Shown: one piece after another, positions 43,015 to 51,175 of the stretch
Position numbering within the stretch: position 1 is the first letter of the stretch
Layout: the number at the start of each line of letters is the position of its first letter
The notes under the pieces: model-generated
The model's database searches: none
What the model saw: the letters and a program-made list of their open reading frames with translations, nothing else
What the model was told of the DNA's origin: nothing
Position numbers and translations under genes: made by a program
Assembly: GCF_030295995.1 (NCBI RefSeq)
Contig: NZ_AP027365.1
Location: 3,380,066 to 3,444,065, forward strand
DNA length: 64,000 nucleotides
DNA from: Thalassotalea hakodatensis
GTDB taxonomy: Bacteria > Pseudomonadota > Gammaproteobacteria > Enterobacterales > Alteromonadaceae
Direction: 5' to 3'

Positions 43015-45906
43015 TTACGACGTTTTTACAGCTCGTTGCAAGTGCTGCTTATCACTTGTTGTTATCGCTAGATCTAGCGATAACAACATTGTGTGATTAG
43101 CGAAAACAACTGGGGTTGCGCTAATAACGTCAAGTAACTCAAAGGTAAATGAAGGCAACAAATCATGTTCATTTGTTGCACGGTAATAAAGCGAATTTGA
43201 TGTCAATGATATTGTTTGTGTTTGTGCTTGCGGGACACTGCTAGGGTCATAAATCATGACATTATCCAAACGATATACTGCACCTTCACCACTGCCCCAT
43301 GCAGGGAAAACCATGATCACGTCAATTTGACTAATATCAAGCCCTGCATCGAATAAATCTTGAAGTGAAAACGTATAGGTTTGCCATTGACCAACAACGG
43401 GTGCGACACCCTCTTGGCTTGCTGTCAGTTCAAGTTCAACAGCCGTTGTAGTATCTCCTGCTTCTATTTTAAACAGCCACGCCGCGCTACTATCGTTAGG
43501 CGCGGACTCTACTTTCATTTCAAATTGCACCACACCGTTTAGCAACAAACTTGACGCATCTAAGTACACATCGTCGTCAGCCATAATGCCCATAACAGTC
43601 GGTGTTGAACCAATAACAAATTCTGCCGTTAAGCCATGTTCAGTATCATCATTTTCAACGGTTGGTGTTGTACCGCCACAGCAGTCCCAAATTGACCACT
43701 GCTCTAAAGCTTGATCAGCGAAAAGTACATGGCCACTAAAGCCAGATGTCGCATTAGGATCGTACATTTTCACATTATCGACACGATATATCGCGCCTTC
43801 ACCACTCCCCCAGGCAGGAAAAATCATCAACACATCAATTGCGCTAACATCTAACCCTGCATTGGCTAAGTCCGCCAAGTTAAAAGTATATGTTTGCCAT
43901 TGACCTGTTGTAGGTACCACACCTTCAACGCTGGTAGATAATTCGACTTCTGCCGCAGTTGATGCGTTATCACTTTCTACTTTGAAAATCCACGCAGCAT
44001 CAGCTACATTTGGTGCAGAAGTCACTTTCATATCAAATTGAATAACGCCGTTAGATAAAATAGCACTGGCATCAAACGGTTCAGGTTCAACATCAGGTGT
44101 CGTTATAAACTCAGCACGCGACGCAAAACCCATTACGGTCGGCGTAGCACCGATAGAAAATTCAGCGACAGCACCATGAGCATCATCTTCATCAATCACG
44201 ACCAAAGGCGTTGAACCACCGCAGCAATCCCATAACGGCCAACTTGCTTTTGCTTCATCACTAAACACTGTGAATGATGGCGCTGAGATTTCTGCACCGA
44301 TAGTTAAATTTGAGACACGGTACACCGCTCCTTCGCCACTTCCCCAGGCAGGAAAAATCATAACAACATCAATTGCACTTACATCTAGGCCAGCATCAGC
44401 AAGTGTTTTTAACGAAAAGGTATACGTTTGCCATTGTCCTGCAGCAGGTGCTACGCCTTCTTCACTTTCTGAAAGAGAAATTTCAGCAGCAGTACTAGCG
44501 CCTTGGCTTTCAACTTTCAACAACCAAGGTGCATCAGCAGTATTTGGTAATGATACGGCTTTCATCATAAAGCTAAGTGTGCCGTTTTCTACAATAGGGC
44601 TGGCATCAAAGGGTGATGGTTTACCAGCAGGATCGGTAATAAATTCTTCACGTGAAGTAAAGCCATTTACTGTTGGTGTTGCCCCTACCATAAATTCCAT
44701 CACATCACCTTGATCAGCATCTTCAACAATCATAGGTGTTGAACCACCACAGCAATCCCATGCGGGCCAATTTACATTCGCAGTGCCATCAAAAATAGTT
44801 AAATTTTGCGGTACTCCTGTAGAAGGCGGCGACGGAATTGGCGCCTCACCCTCCTCAAGTGCATCATCTAAACTGTCATAACCACCACGAACCGTTTCAC
44901 AACCTTTGCCAGTGTCTGGGTTTTGTTGACATTGAAACACACGTACATAATCAATCTCAAAATGTTGACCATCCGCAAACGCTGACGCATCAATACCTAA
45001 ATTATTGACATTCTCTGGCCAATCACCACCAACAGCTAAGTTGAGTAATAAGTGAAATTCTTGATCAAACGGCGAATTATCCCAATGTGTTGTTAACTCA
45101 CCACTACCTTGATCAAAAAACTCAGTAAACCAACCCCGATGAGATAAACCAACTGGCTCATCTTTACTATTATACCTTACCGTTGAACGTCGCTGTGTTT
45201 GATATAAGTAATCATCAACATACCAACGAATTTCACCTTCTTGCCATTCTATCGCATAGGTATGAAAGTCATCAGCAGGATTTACACCCGCAGGTAATTG
45301 ATACGCCCTACCGCTAGAGCTATTGTCTGGCCAATCTTTACCATAATGAAGTGTGCCATGCACATTGTTTTCTACTTCACCATCAGCATTAGTTACTTTT
45401 AAATTAACCGCTTCCATAATGTCTATTTCACCGGATTTTGGCCAACCACCATAAAATTCATCTGTGGGTAACATCCAAAACGCTGGCCAACTACCTTGCC
45501 CGCTCGGTAGCTTTGCTCGAACTTCAAAACGACCGTATTTAAAATCACCTTTATACTTAGTATTTAACCGTGCTGATGTATATGGTAAGTCAGCACTTTC
45601 TTCAGCAGGTAAAGCGACGATATGTAAAATACCGTCTTCAATGTAAGAGTTTTCTGGATTGTCGGTATAACATTGCTTCTCGTTATTACCACCACCAACA
45701 CAGTTAACTTCATGGTTCCACTTTTGACTATCAATGGCACCAGTATCAAATTCATCATTCCAGACCATTTCCCAATCTGAAACGGGTTGTGTCGGTTCAA
45801 CACTGGTTGAAGTGGTGCTTGTTTCTGCACCACCACCGCAACCTATTAAGGCTGCTGCAGCTGTACTTGCAAGCAATGTTTTTAATGTTCTTATCGTTGT
45901 AATCAT
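43015..45906 (-). CDS. GH16 laminarinase lipoprotein with three repeated C-terminal modules
   Basis: The 963-residue lipoprotein (LIGC, lipid Cys23) has a GH16 catalytic domain (about 45-325) with the nucleophile and acid/base in GEIDIMEAV (Glu160, Asp162, Glu165). Three tandem modules of about 175 residues follow. Each begins W-x-x-W-DCCGG-(S/T)-TP (near 382, 559, 739) and contains VIMIFPAWGSGEGAVYR-type strands. They look like carbohydrate-binding beta-sandwiches with an unusual adjacent Cys pair. It should cleave beta-1,3(-1,4)-glucan at the cell surface; the lipid anchor keeps it there. Confidence 0.92.
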   Translation of the reverse strand: MITTIRTLKTLLASTAAAALIGCGGGAETSTTSTSVEPTQPVSDWEMVWNDEFDTGAIDSQKWNHEVNCVGGGNNEKQCYTDNPENSYIEDGILHIVALPAEESADLPYTSARLNTKYKGDFKYGRFEVRAKLPSGQGSWPAFWMLPTDEFYGGWPKSGEIDIMEAVNLKVTNADGEVENNVHGTLHYGKDWPDNSSSGRAYQLPAGVNPADDFHTYAIEWQEGEIRWYVDDYLYQTQRRSTVRYNSKDEPVGLSHRGWFTEFFDQGSGELTTHWDNSPFDQEFHLLLNLAVGGDWPENVNNLGIDASAFADGQHFEIDYVRVFQCQQNPDTGKGCETVRGGYDSLDDALEEGEAPIPSPPSTGVPQNLTIFDGTANVNWPAWDCCGGSTPMIVEDADQGDVMEFMVGATPTVNGFTSREEFITDPAGKPSPFDASPIVENGTLSFMMKAVSLPNTADAPWLLKVESQGASTAAEISLSESEEGVAPAAGQWQTYTFSLKTLADAGLDVSAIDVVMIFPAWGSGEGAVYRVSNLTIGAEISAPSFTVFSDEAKASWPLWDCCGGSTPLVVIDEDDAHGAVAEFSIGATPTVMGFASRAEFITTPDVEPEPFDASAILSNGVIQFDMKVTSAPNVADAAWIFKVESDNASTAAEVELSTSVEGVVPTTGQWQTYTFNLADLANAGLDVSAIDVLMIFPAWGSGEGAIYRVDNVKMYDPNATSGFSGHVLFADQALEQWSIWDCCGGTTPTVENDDTEHGLTAEFVIGSTPTVMGIMADDDVYLDASSLLLNGVVQFEMKVESAPNDSSAAWLFKIEAGDTTTAVELELTASQEGVAPVVGQWQTYTFSLQDLFDAGLDISQIDVIMVFPAWGSGEGAVYRLDNVMIYDPSSVPQAQTQTISLTSNSLYYRATNEHDLLPSFTFELLDVISATPVVFANHTMLLSLDLAITTSDKQHLQRAVKTS

Positions 45907-46045
45907 ATTGTCATTTCCACGTTAGACAAAGCAGGCTTTTCATTCGTGTATCTATTTAGCATAGTAAACCGAACGTCTCCCCCACCAATTTAGTGACTTT
46001 GTTTTTATTTATCTTGCAGTCACATGACTTTGCTAATTTAGGCTG

Positions 46046-46067
46046 TTGATTAGTACGCACTAATCAA
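46046..46067. promoter_or_regulatory. Palindrome upstream of the GH16 gene
   Basis: ttgattagt and actaatcaa, 4 bases apart, form a perfect dyad 140 bp before the GH16 start codon. It looks like the operator of a dimeric regulator of the glucan locus. A related but more tightly spaced dyad is at 60089-60104. Confidence 0.5.
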
Positions 46068-46151
46068 CACTAATAGTGGAATAGGCAAGAAATAGCCACA
46101 ATAGAAATGCGCTATCATGGGATTAATTTGCGAGTTAATTAGGTTGTTGCG

Positions 46152-46277
46152 ATGAAAGGAGATATTTTTACGACAACATGGGACAGTATTACAACATGTA
46201 TTGAACAGCGTAATATTAATCAAAAGGAATTAATCGGTTAAGATGAAATACGCTTATCAAAAATGGAAGTATCCTAG
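46152..46277 (+). pseudogene. Remnant of a Cro/C1-type HTH gene
   Basis: The frame starts MKGDIFTTTWDSITTCIEQ and reaches an in-frame stop at 46239. It then continues DEIRLSKMEVS to a second stop at 46275. The NQKELIG and DEIRLSKME pieces resemble the recognition helix and following helix of small phage-type repressors. It is too short to fold as a complete HTH domain. Confidence is limited because the sequence is short. Confidence 0.3.
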
Positions 46278-46390
46278 TCATTGAAAGCGTAAACACGGCG
46301 ACCACAGAGAGCTGTAACACTCCCTTAAGGCAAAAATTTCAAACAAGGCTGCAAAGGCAGCCAATGAAGGTGATGTTGTAATTGATAATT

Positions 46391-46661
46391 TTAGAGCGTG
46401 TTGAACTTTGCTGTTTAAGTTTTGTTCAAATTAAACGCCTTCTGATCGCGGCACTTGGATTATTGCATAGTCATTCTATGGTTAATTCAAGTAACAAAGA
46501 GCAGGAGGCGTTTAGTTGAACCCTTCCGGCTGTATCTGTTTGGCATTTCTACTGTGTTAACCCTTGACTGGAGTAGAATAACTACACGGCGCAAGTGTTG
46601 CCTTGTATAAATACCAAACAAATTGCGGCAAAAGTAAACATGAAAGATCAACACGCTCTAA
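46391..46661. mobile_element. MITE-like palindromic element, 271 bp
   Basis: The ends ttagagcgtgttga and tcaacacgctctaa are inverted repeats, with TA at both borders as for IS630/Tc1-type targets. Inside, gttcaaattaaacgccttctg (46424 onward) pairs imperfectly with agcaggaggcgtttagttgaac (ending 46521). A further inner pairing (acttggatt/aattcaagt, catag/ctatg) forms a hairpin of about 98 nt. It has no coding capacity. A shorter relative is at 5283-5457. Confidence 0.7.
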
Positions 46662-46818
46662 TAAACAAGGCGTTATATAGAATAAAAAACGTCTTATATG
46701 ACCTAACACCAGTGCTGGTAAAGTAAAGTCATTTCCAACGACAACGACTTGGCGTAAGCATATTAAACAAATAAGAGGAGCAGGTTACCGACCCTTTTTC
46801 ACTCTTTTCTTATCTTAT

Positions 46819-47493
46819 TTACCTTTTATTTCTTTTTCGAAATTTTTCAGGGCAATGGGCATTATAGCCAGCAAACTCAGCGATAAACTGTGCTGTGGTA
46901 ACATTCGTTTGCTTAATCACATTGGTAGATGCAACAACATTAAACGGTCTACCGAAACAATAGTTTTTTCTTGACACTTTCAACCCTGAATCAATTTCTT
47001 TATATGCCATCTTCGATGAAGTGTCTTGTGTTTTCAATACTTCTACCTGAGCTTGATCAATACTTGCACCATAAGCGGCTTTGAGCTGGGCAGGTTGCTT
47101 TTGCCACTCATCAAGACTAACCACATCGAATACGCGATCTTCAAACGATAGATGATAAATCGTATTACCAACAGCTTTAACGACAAATCTCTGTGATTGC
47201 ATAAGGTTAGATGGGTTCTGATAAGTACATGTTCTTTCCCAACGAGCAAAGGTAGTTGAGTGTCCCCTTGTATTTTTAGGTATATCCAATCGCTGACATT
47301 GCCAGTTTTTACCTTTAGTGGCGATCATGTTATCGATGTCACTTTTAGTGCTCATCATCGACACGCCCATAATGTTAGAAAGTTTTGCTAAATCAGGCTG
47401 TGAAAGTACATTACCATTTTTATCAACAAGTTCACCTAGCGCGGTGAAAGGCAATGACGTAACTAGAGCGAACAAAATCGTGTTTATTTTCAT
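46819..47493 (-). CDS. Secreted hypothetical protein, 224 aa
   Basis: The precursor starts with a signal peptide (MKINTILFALVTSLPFTALG, cleavage about residue 20). The mature part has four cysteines (in NWQCQRL, ERTCTYQ, NYCFGRP, NAHCPEK), consistent with two disulfides in the periplasm, and a basic end, PEKFRKRNKR. I recognise no family. It is transcribed alone, with a strong hairpin (47565-47605) upstream of it. Neighbouring DNA is full of remnants, but this frame looks intact. Confidence 0.6.
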   Translation of the reverse strand: MKINTILFALVTSLPFTALGELVDKNGNVLSQPDLAKLSNIMGVSMMSTKSDIDNMIATKGKNWQCQRLDIPKNTRGHSTTFARWERTCTYQNPSNLMQSQRFVVKAVGNTIYHLSFEDRVFDVVSLDEWQKQPAQLKAAYGASIDQAQVEVLKTQDTSSKMAYKEIDSGLKVSRKNYCFGRPFNVVASTNVIKQTNVTTAQFIAEFAGYNAHCPEKFRKRNKR

Positions 47494-47564
47494 GATTATC
47501 CCTCATCAATATTAAAGTAGTGAGTAACGTAACGTCCCTAAAATTAACTGAGGCTGAATGCCAC

Positions 47565-47605
47565 AGACGGAATTCAATATTTTGCTAGAGAATTCCGTCT
47601 TTTTC
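47565..47605 (+). terminator. Plus-strand terminator-like hairpin without an obvious gene
   Basis: agacggaattc and gaattccgtct form a perfect 11-bp stem with a 14-base loop, followed by T's on the plus strand. No plus-strand gene precedes it within the last 1.2 kb apart from the HTH remnant. Confidence 0.65.
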
Positions 47606-47679
47606 AAATTTTTCAATTCTACTTATAAAGAGTACTACGACCATAGTGCGAAGTTGACATCAATATAATCAAACTGATG

Positions 47680-48030
47680 TTATTGCGTTAAAAAATGTAT
47701 CGCATTTACAATTTCATCTGGGCGCTGAAACACCGCCATATGATCACTATTAGTGAGAGGAATATATTGCCCTAATGATTGTTCACTCAACTGCTGACTC
47801 CATTGACTACCTTCACTTTGCTATTTTATTAGGCCATCAATATACTCAGGTTCAGCATTATCAATTTCATTTTGTTCAAAGTCAGTATCAATAACACTAA
47901 TAGGAACAGCTGTTGACATATTGCTTTGTCTAACCAGCTCAAGACCATCATGGTAATTCATAATCTCTTTAGCGCGCGTTAGCTGCTTATTAATATTCAA
48001 ACGATTTTGGCTAATTAATTCAAAATATTC
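47680..48030 (-). pseudogene. Broken copy of the 3' end of the 49229-51046 hydrolase gene
   Basis: The DNA matches the last 350 bases of the hydrolase gene at high identity. The duplication continues about 35 bases past the stop (repeat units 47645-48030 and 49194-49579, offset 1549). One substitution turns a Trp codon (TGG at 49370-49372) into TAG here (47821-47823). After 48030 the match breaks up into a short deleted version (attagctcgcgtat). The remnant cannot be translated into anything useful. Confidence 0.9.
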
Positions 48031-48056
48031 TAATTTCTCAAAACTTAATTAGCTCG

Positions 48057-48116
48057 CGTATATAAAAATAAAAACTTTGTCAAATGTCCTTGACAAAGTT
48101 TTTATTTTTATATACG
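48057..48116. repeat. Perfect 27-bp inverted repeat with 6-base loop
   Basis: The arms at 48057-48083 and 48090-48116 are exactly complementary (from cgtatataaaaataaaaac to ...gtttttatttttatatacg) around the loop atgtcc. On the plus strand the stem is followed by a T-rich run. It can act as a very strong terminator or form a cruciform. It lies 34 bases before the start of the Cys-rich peptide gene and just at the broken edge of the hydrolase remnant. Confidence 0.9.
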
Positions 48117-48149
48117 TTTTTTTGTTTTTTATAAATTTAAGGATAAATT

Positions 48150-48317
48150 ATGAAAAAAACATTTCTAGCAATATCAATACTACTTTTTTCTGCTAATACG
48201 ATCGCTATGGCTCAAACATGTAAATGTTCTAGTGGAAGTATGGTCGTAGAAATAGAAGGTGATATGGTTTACATGTCATGCACTGAAGGTGGTCGACTAC
48301 ATTGTGTTATAGATTAA
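48150..48317 (+). CDS. Small secreted Cys-rich protein, 55 aa
   Basis: A signal peptide (MKKTFLAISILLFSANTIAMA, cleavage about residue 21) is followed by a 34-residue mature peptide with four cysteines (TCKCSSGS, YMSCTEGG, LHCVID), probably two disulfides. AAGGAT sits before the ATG at good distance. No family recognised; a small envelope or secreted effector is possible. It precedes the 238-aa membrane-anchored protein gene by 57 bases on the same strand. Both lie between the two copies of the hydrolase tail. Confidence 0.6.
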   Translation: MKKTFLAISILLFSANTIAMAQTCKCSSGSMVVEIEGDMVYMSCTEGGRLHCVID

Positions 48318-48374
48318 TAGTTTAGCATTTCAGGGAGAGATTGTTTTACTCCCTTATTTTAAGGAGATTCATTA

Positions 48375-49091
48375 ATGTATAAAGGATCGTATACAGCTAT
48401 ATTTATATGTCTTGTAATTTTATTTATTGGTACTTTTTATTATTACAGTCAAAAAGTCAATAATGATGTAACTATTGCTAACGAGAATAATATCAGCACT
48501 GACACACCAGCGTTAAAATCAAGTACTCCCCCTGATTTATTGAATCCTTCGAAACATCCTTCACTGAAAGAGAAAAAAGCTACACAAAAAAAAGAAACGC
48601 TTGTCAAAAATACTGTAGCAGAAACAGATGCCCACGAGGGTGATAAGTCTTATAAAAAGTTTCTTAATCAGGAAAAGTTCAGGTCAAACATTACAGTGGA
48701 TTCGGTTTATTTAGATGATTCTGAAGTAGTTCAACAGAAAGCTATATTTAAATCATTAATAAATAATGACTTTTCATTGCTTGTGGAAAAATTGGACTCT
48801 ATAAAGGAGTCTAAACAAGCATTCGAGCGTGAAATGAAAATTCAGCACTACTTGACTAACTCGCTAGATTTTACTCATTATAATGAAAAGTATTCATGTG
48901 CAGGTAAAGTTTGCGCTGTAACCTTTATTTTTGAAAATAAATCAAATAAAAAACAACTTGAATCATTCGGTGATTTTGACTCTAACTTTTCTTTCGGTAA
49001 CTTTTCAATTAATGAAAGTGGCGAAAATGTATACAAAGGCGTATTTATAAAAACTGACGACCCATCAAAACTCGCAGTTTCTACAAAATAG
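48375..49091 (+). CDS. Hypothetical membrane-anchored protein, 238 aa
   Basis: One N-terminal membrane segment (about 7-25) precedes a low-complexity Ser/Thr/Lys-rich linker (to about 90) and a small mixed domain at the C-terminus. Two cysteines sit in YSCAGKVCAVTFIF. The domain is predicted to be outside the cytoplasm, where the pair could form a disulfide. The ATG follows AAGGAG. I recognise no family. With the 55-aa peptide gene upstream it forms a two-gene insertion between the direct repeats. Confidence 0.6.
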   Translation: MYKGSYTAIFICLVILFIGTFYYYSQKVNNDVTIANENNISTDTPALKSSTPPDLLNPSKHPSLKEKKATQKKETLVKNTVAETDAHEGDKSYKKFLNQEKFRSNITVDSVYLDDSEVVQQKAIFKSLINNDFSLLVEKLDSIKESKQAFEREMKIQHYLTNSLDFTHYNEKYSCAGKVCAVTFIFENKSNKKQLESFGDFDSNFSFGNFSINESGENVYKGVFIKTDDPSKLAVSTK

Positions 49092-49228
49092 TCCAAAAGA
49101 ATGCTTAATTACTGAAACTGAAAAATACAATAATAAAAGGAGCCGGTGACAAGTGAGCGCTAAACTTGCCCGATGCTCCTTAACATCGAGCAGAGTGCGA
49201 AGTTGACATCAATATAATCAAACTGCTT

Positions 49229-51046
49229 TTATTGGATTAAAAAATTTATCGCATTTACAATTTCATCTGGGCGCTGAAACACCGCCATGTGGTCACTATT
49301 AGTGAGAGGAATATATTGCCCTAATGATTGTTCACTCAACTGCTGACTCCATTGACTACCTTCACTTTGCCATTTTATTAGGCCATCAATATACTCAGGT
49401 TCAGCATTATCAATTTCATTTTGTTCAAAGTCAGTATCAATAACACTAATAGGAACAGCTGTTGATATATTGCTTTGTCTAACCAGCTCAAGATCATCAT
49501 GGTAATTCATAATTTCTTTCGCTCGTGTTATTTGTTTATTAATCTTTAAACGATTTTGGCTAATTAAATCAAAATATTGCCAATCCATTAGCTCACTGTA
49601 CTTCGCGGGTATCAATGTCTCAACCGTCAGCCTTTCTTTACTGAGCTTGTCTGCTGAACTCGCCGTCATTTTTCCTGCACTAATATAGTTGAGCAATTCA
49701 TCACCCAAGCCACGATACCAAGTGACAGGCCAATCCTGATAAAAGCTGATTGAATGTGGCAGTAAAATATCTGGATCTACCCATAACATTCCCATTAGCT
49801 CGCTTTGGCTGGTTTTATCCGGCATTTGTTGCCACAAGTGAGCAAGAATATTACTGCTAGAAAAGCTCAACATCACAATGCGCTCTTCATTTAACGCGAG
49901 CAACGTTTTATCCAGCGCACCAACAAATGACGAATAAGAAGGTTGTGCTATATCACTACTAAAACCATTACCAAAACGCTCGATAACGTGCACTCGATGT
50001 GTTTTAGCAATTAATGGTTGCAATAATGCAAACCACGCACTGTCACTATGATAATTTTTATTAAACCCTGACAGTAAAATAACGGCGGGACCGGTATGTT
50101 CTAATCCCATGCTACGTACATGAACTAATTCTTCTTGCTGTGATTGCTCAACACGATATACGCTTGAAAAACTATCTAACTGTTTGTCACTGACTGAATC
50201 AAAAAAATCAATCACTTCAATCGAAGTATCAAAATCGCTGAACTGCCATGAATGTTGTCCTGACTGTATAGCGACCAGTTTATTAATATTGGTGTCATTC
50301 TGGTATACGTGTTCTTGAATACCCTCTTGCTCAACGATTTCTCTCTCTGTATCAATACCATTCTGCTTAGCAATCAAATCGATTGCTAGTTCACTTCCGA
50401 TAAGTCCAAAATTACTATGTACTAAACCTTGATATGGCAGCGTTTTGTCAGCCGTTCCATGAACCATCATGTAATTAGTAGAATGTTGAACCTGGCACGA
50501 TAATGATAATTGCTCTGACATAGGTGAAGCAACAGAAACGAGGCCTTTAAACTGTAGGTTACTGTTACACATTAAATTTTGCGTAAACAAGCCACCTTGA
50601 GAATAACCAACGGCATATAATTCTTCGTTAATAATATTAAATTTTTGTTTCACATCAGTGACAACATCTTCGACAAAAGCCAGATCATTAATACCCAAGC
50701 GATGTGGTTTATTACAGTCACAACCTTCGTTCCATTCTTCAACTTTTGATTGCGGATATACAACAATATAATCTTTGGAAAATGTTGCCAACTTGGTCAT
50801 TGCTTGCATACCCTTAGCACTACCACCTGAACCATGAAATGCTAACAGTAATTTATAGGCTTTATTTGGCTCTATCCCCTCATTAGGCGGTGATAAGTAA
50901 TAATCTCGCCCATTAATCGATGATTTAACGACCCCATTATTATCAGTTGGTGGTAAAGGGTCATTATCATTGTTGGTTCCATTACAGCCAATCATTATTA
51001 AGCTAATGAAAATTATACTGAGTGGTAATACAAATTTAGATTGCAT
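49229..51046 (-). CDS. Two-domain alpha/beta-hydrolase lipoprotein
   Basis: A 605-residue lipoprotein (MIGC, lipid Cys21). The N-terminal domain is of the PHB-depolymerase/feruloyl-esterase type: LLLAFHGSGGSAKGM oxyanion region, nucleophile in AVGYSQGGLF (Ser149), and SGQHSWQF with the catalytic histidine near 263. A second alpha/beta-hydrolase-like domain (about 310-605) has VILLSGFN and MLSFSSSNILAHL in place of the GxSxG nucleophile elbow, so it may be inactive. Divergent to the CadC-like regulator gene with a 129-bp gap, which suggests control by it. Its 3' end is duplicated at 47645-48030. Confidence 0.85.
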   Translation of the reverse strand: MQSKFVLPLSIIFISLIMIGCNGTNNDNDPLPPTDNNGVVKSSINGRDYYLSPPNEGIEPNKAYKLLLAFHGSGGSAKGMQAMTKLATFSKDYIVVYPQSKVEEWNEGCDCNKPHRLGINDLAFVEDVVTDVKQKFNIINEELYAVGYSQGGLFTQNLMCNSNLQFKGLVSVASPMSEQLSLSCQVQHSTNYMMVHGTADKTLPYQGLVHSNFGLIGSELAIDLIAKQNGIDTEREIVEQEGIQEHVYQNDTNINKLVAIQSGQHSWQFSDFDTSIEVIDFFDSVSDKQLDSFSSVYRVEQSQQEELVHVRSMGLEHTGPAVILLSGFNKNYHSDSAWFALLQPLIAKTHRVHVIERFGNGFSSDIAQPSYSSFVGALDKTLLALNEERIVMLSFSSSNILAHLWQQMPDKTSQSELMGMLWVDPDILLPHSISFYQDWPVTWYRGLGDELLNYISAGKMTASSADKLSKERLTVETLIPAKYSELMDWQYFDLISQNRLKINKQITRAKEIMNYHDDLELVRQSNISTAVPISVIDTDFEQNEIDNAEPEYIDGLIKWQSEGSQWSQQLSEQSLGQYIPLTNSDHMAVFQRPDEIVNAINFLIQ

Positions 51047-51175
51047 TGTTTTTCTCCTCGTTAATGTTGCCCATAGCTAACCATTGAAGAAAAAACAACA
51101 ACACATAAGTTGCTTATGTTTTTATTACTTTTATGTTATGTTTAAAAATATATCGTTATTTCAAGATGATAGAGA

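Noticed and set aside
43015-45906. Triple repeat in the GH16 gene as a DNA-level tandem repeat or CRISPR-like array
   Set aside because: The repeats are about 535 bp, in frame, and diverged mostly at silent or conservative positions. They are protein modules.
49137-49185. Possible hairpin ggagc...gctcc after the 238-aa gene
   Set aside because: The pairing is short and interrupted with a long loop and no T-run, so I did not list it as a terminator.
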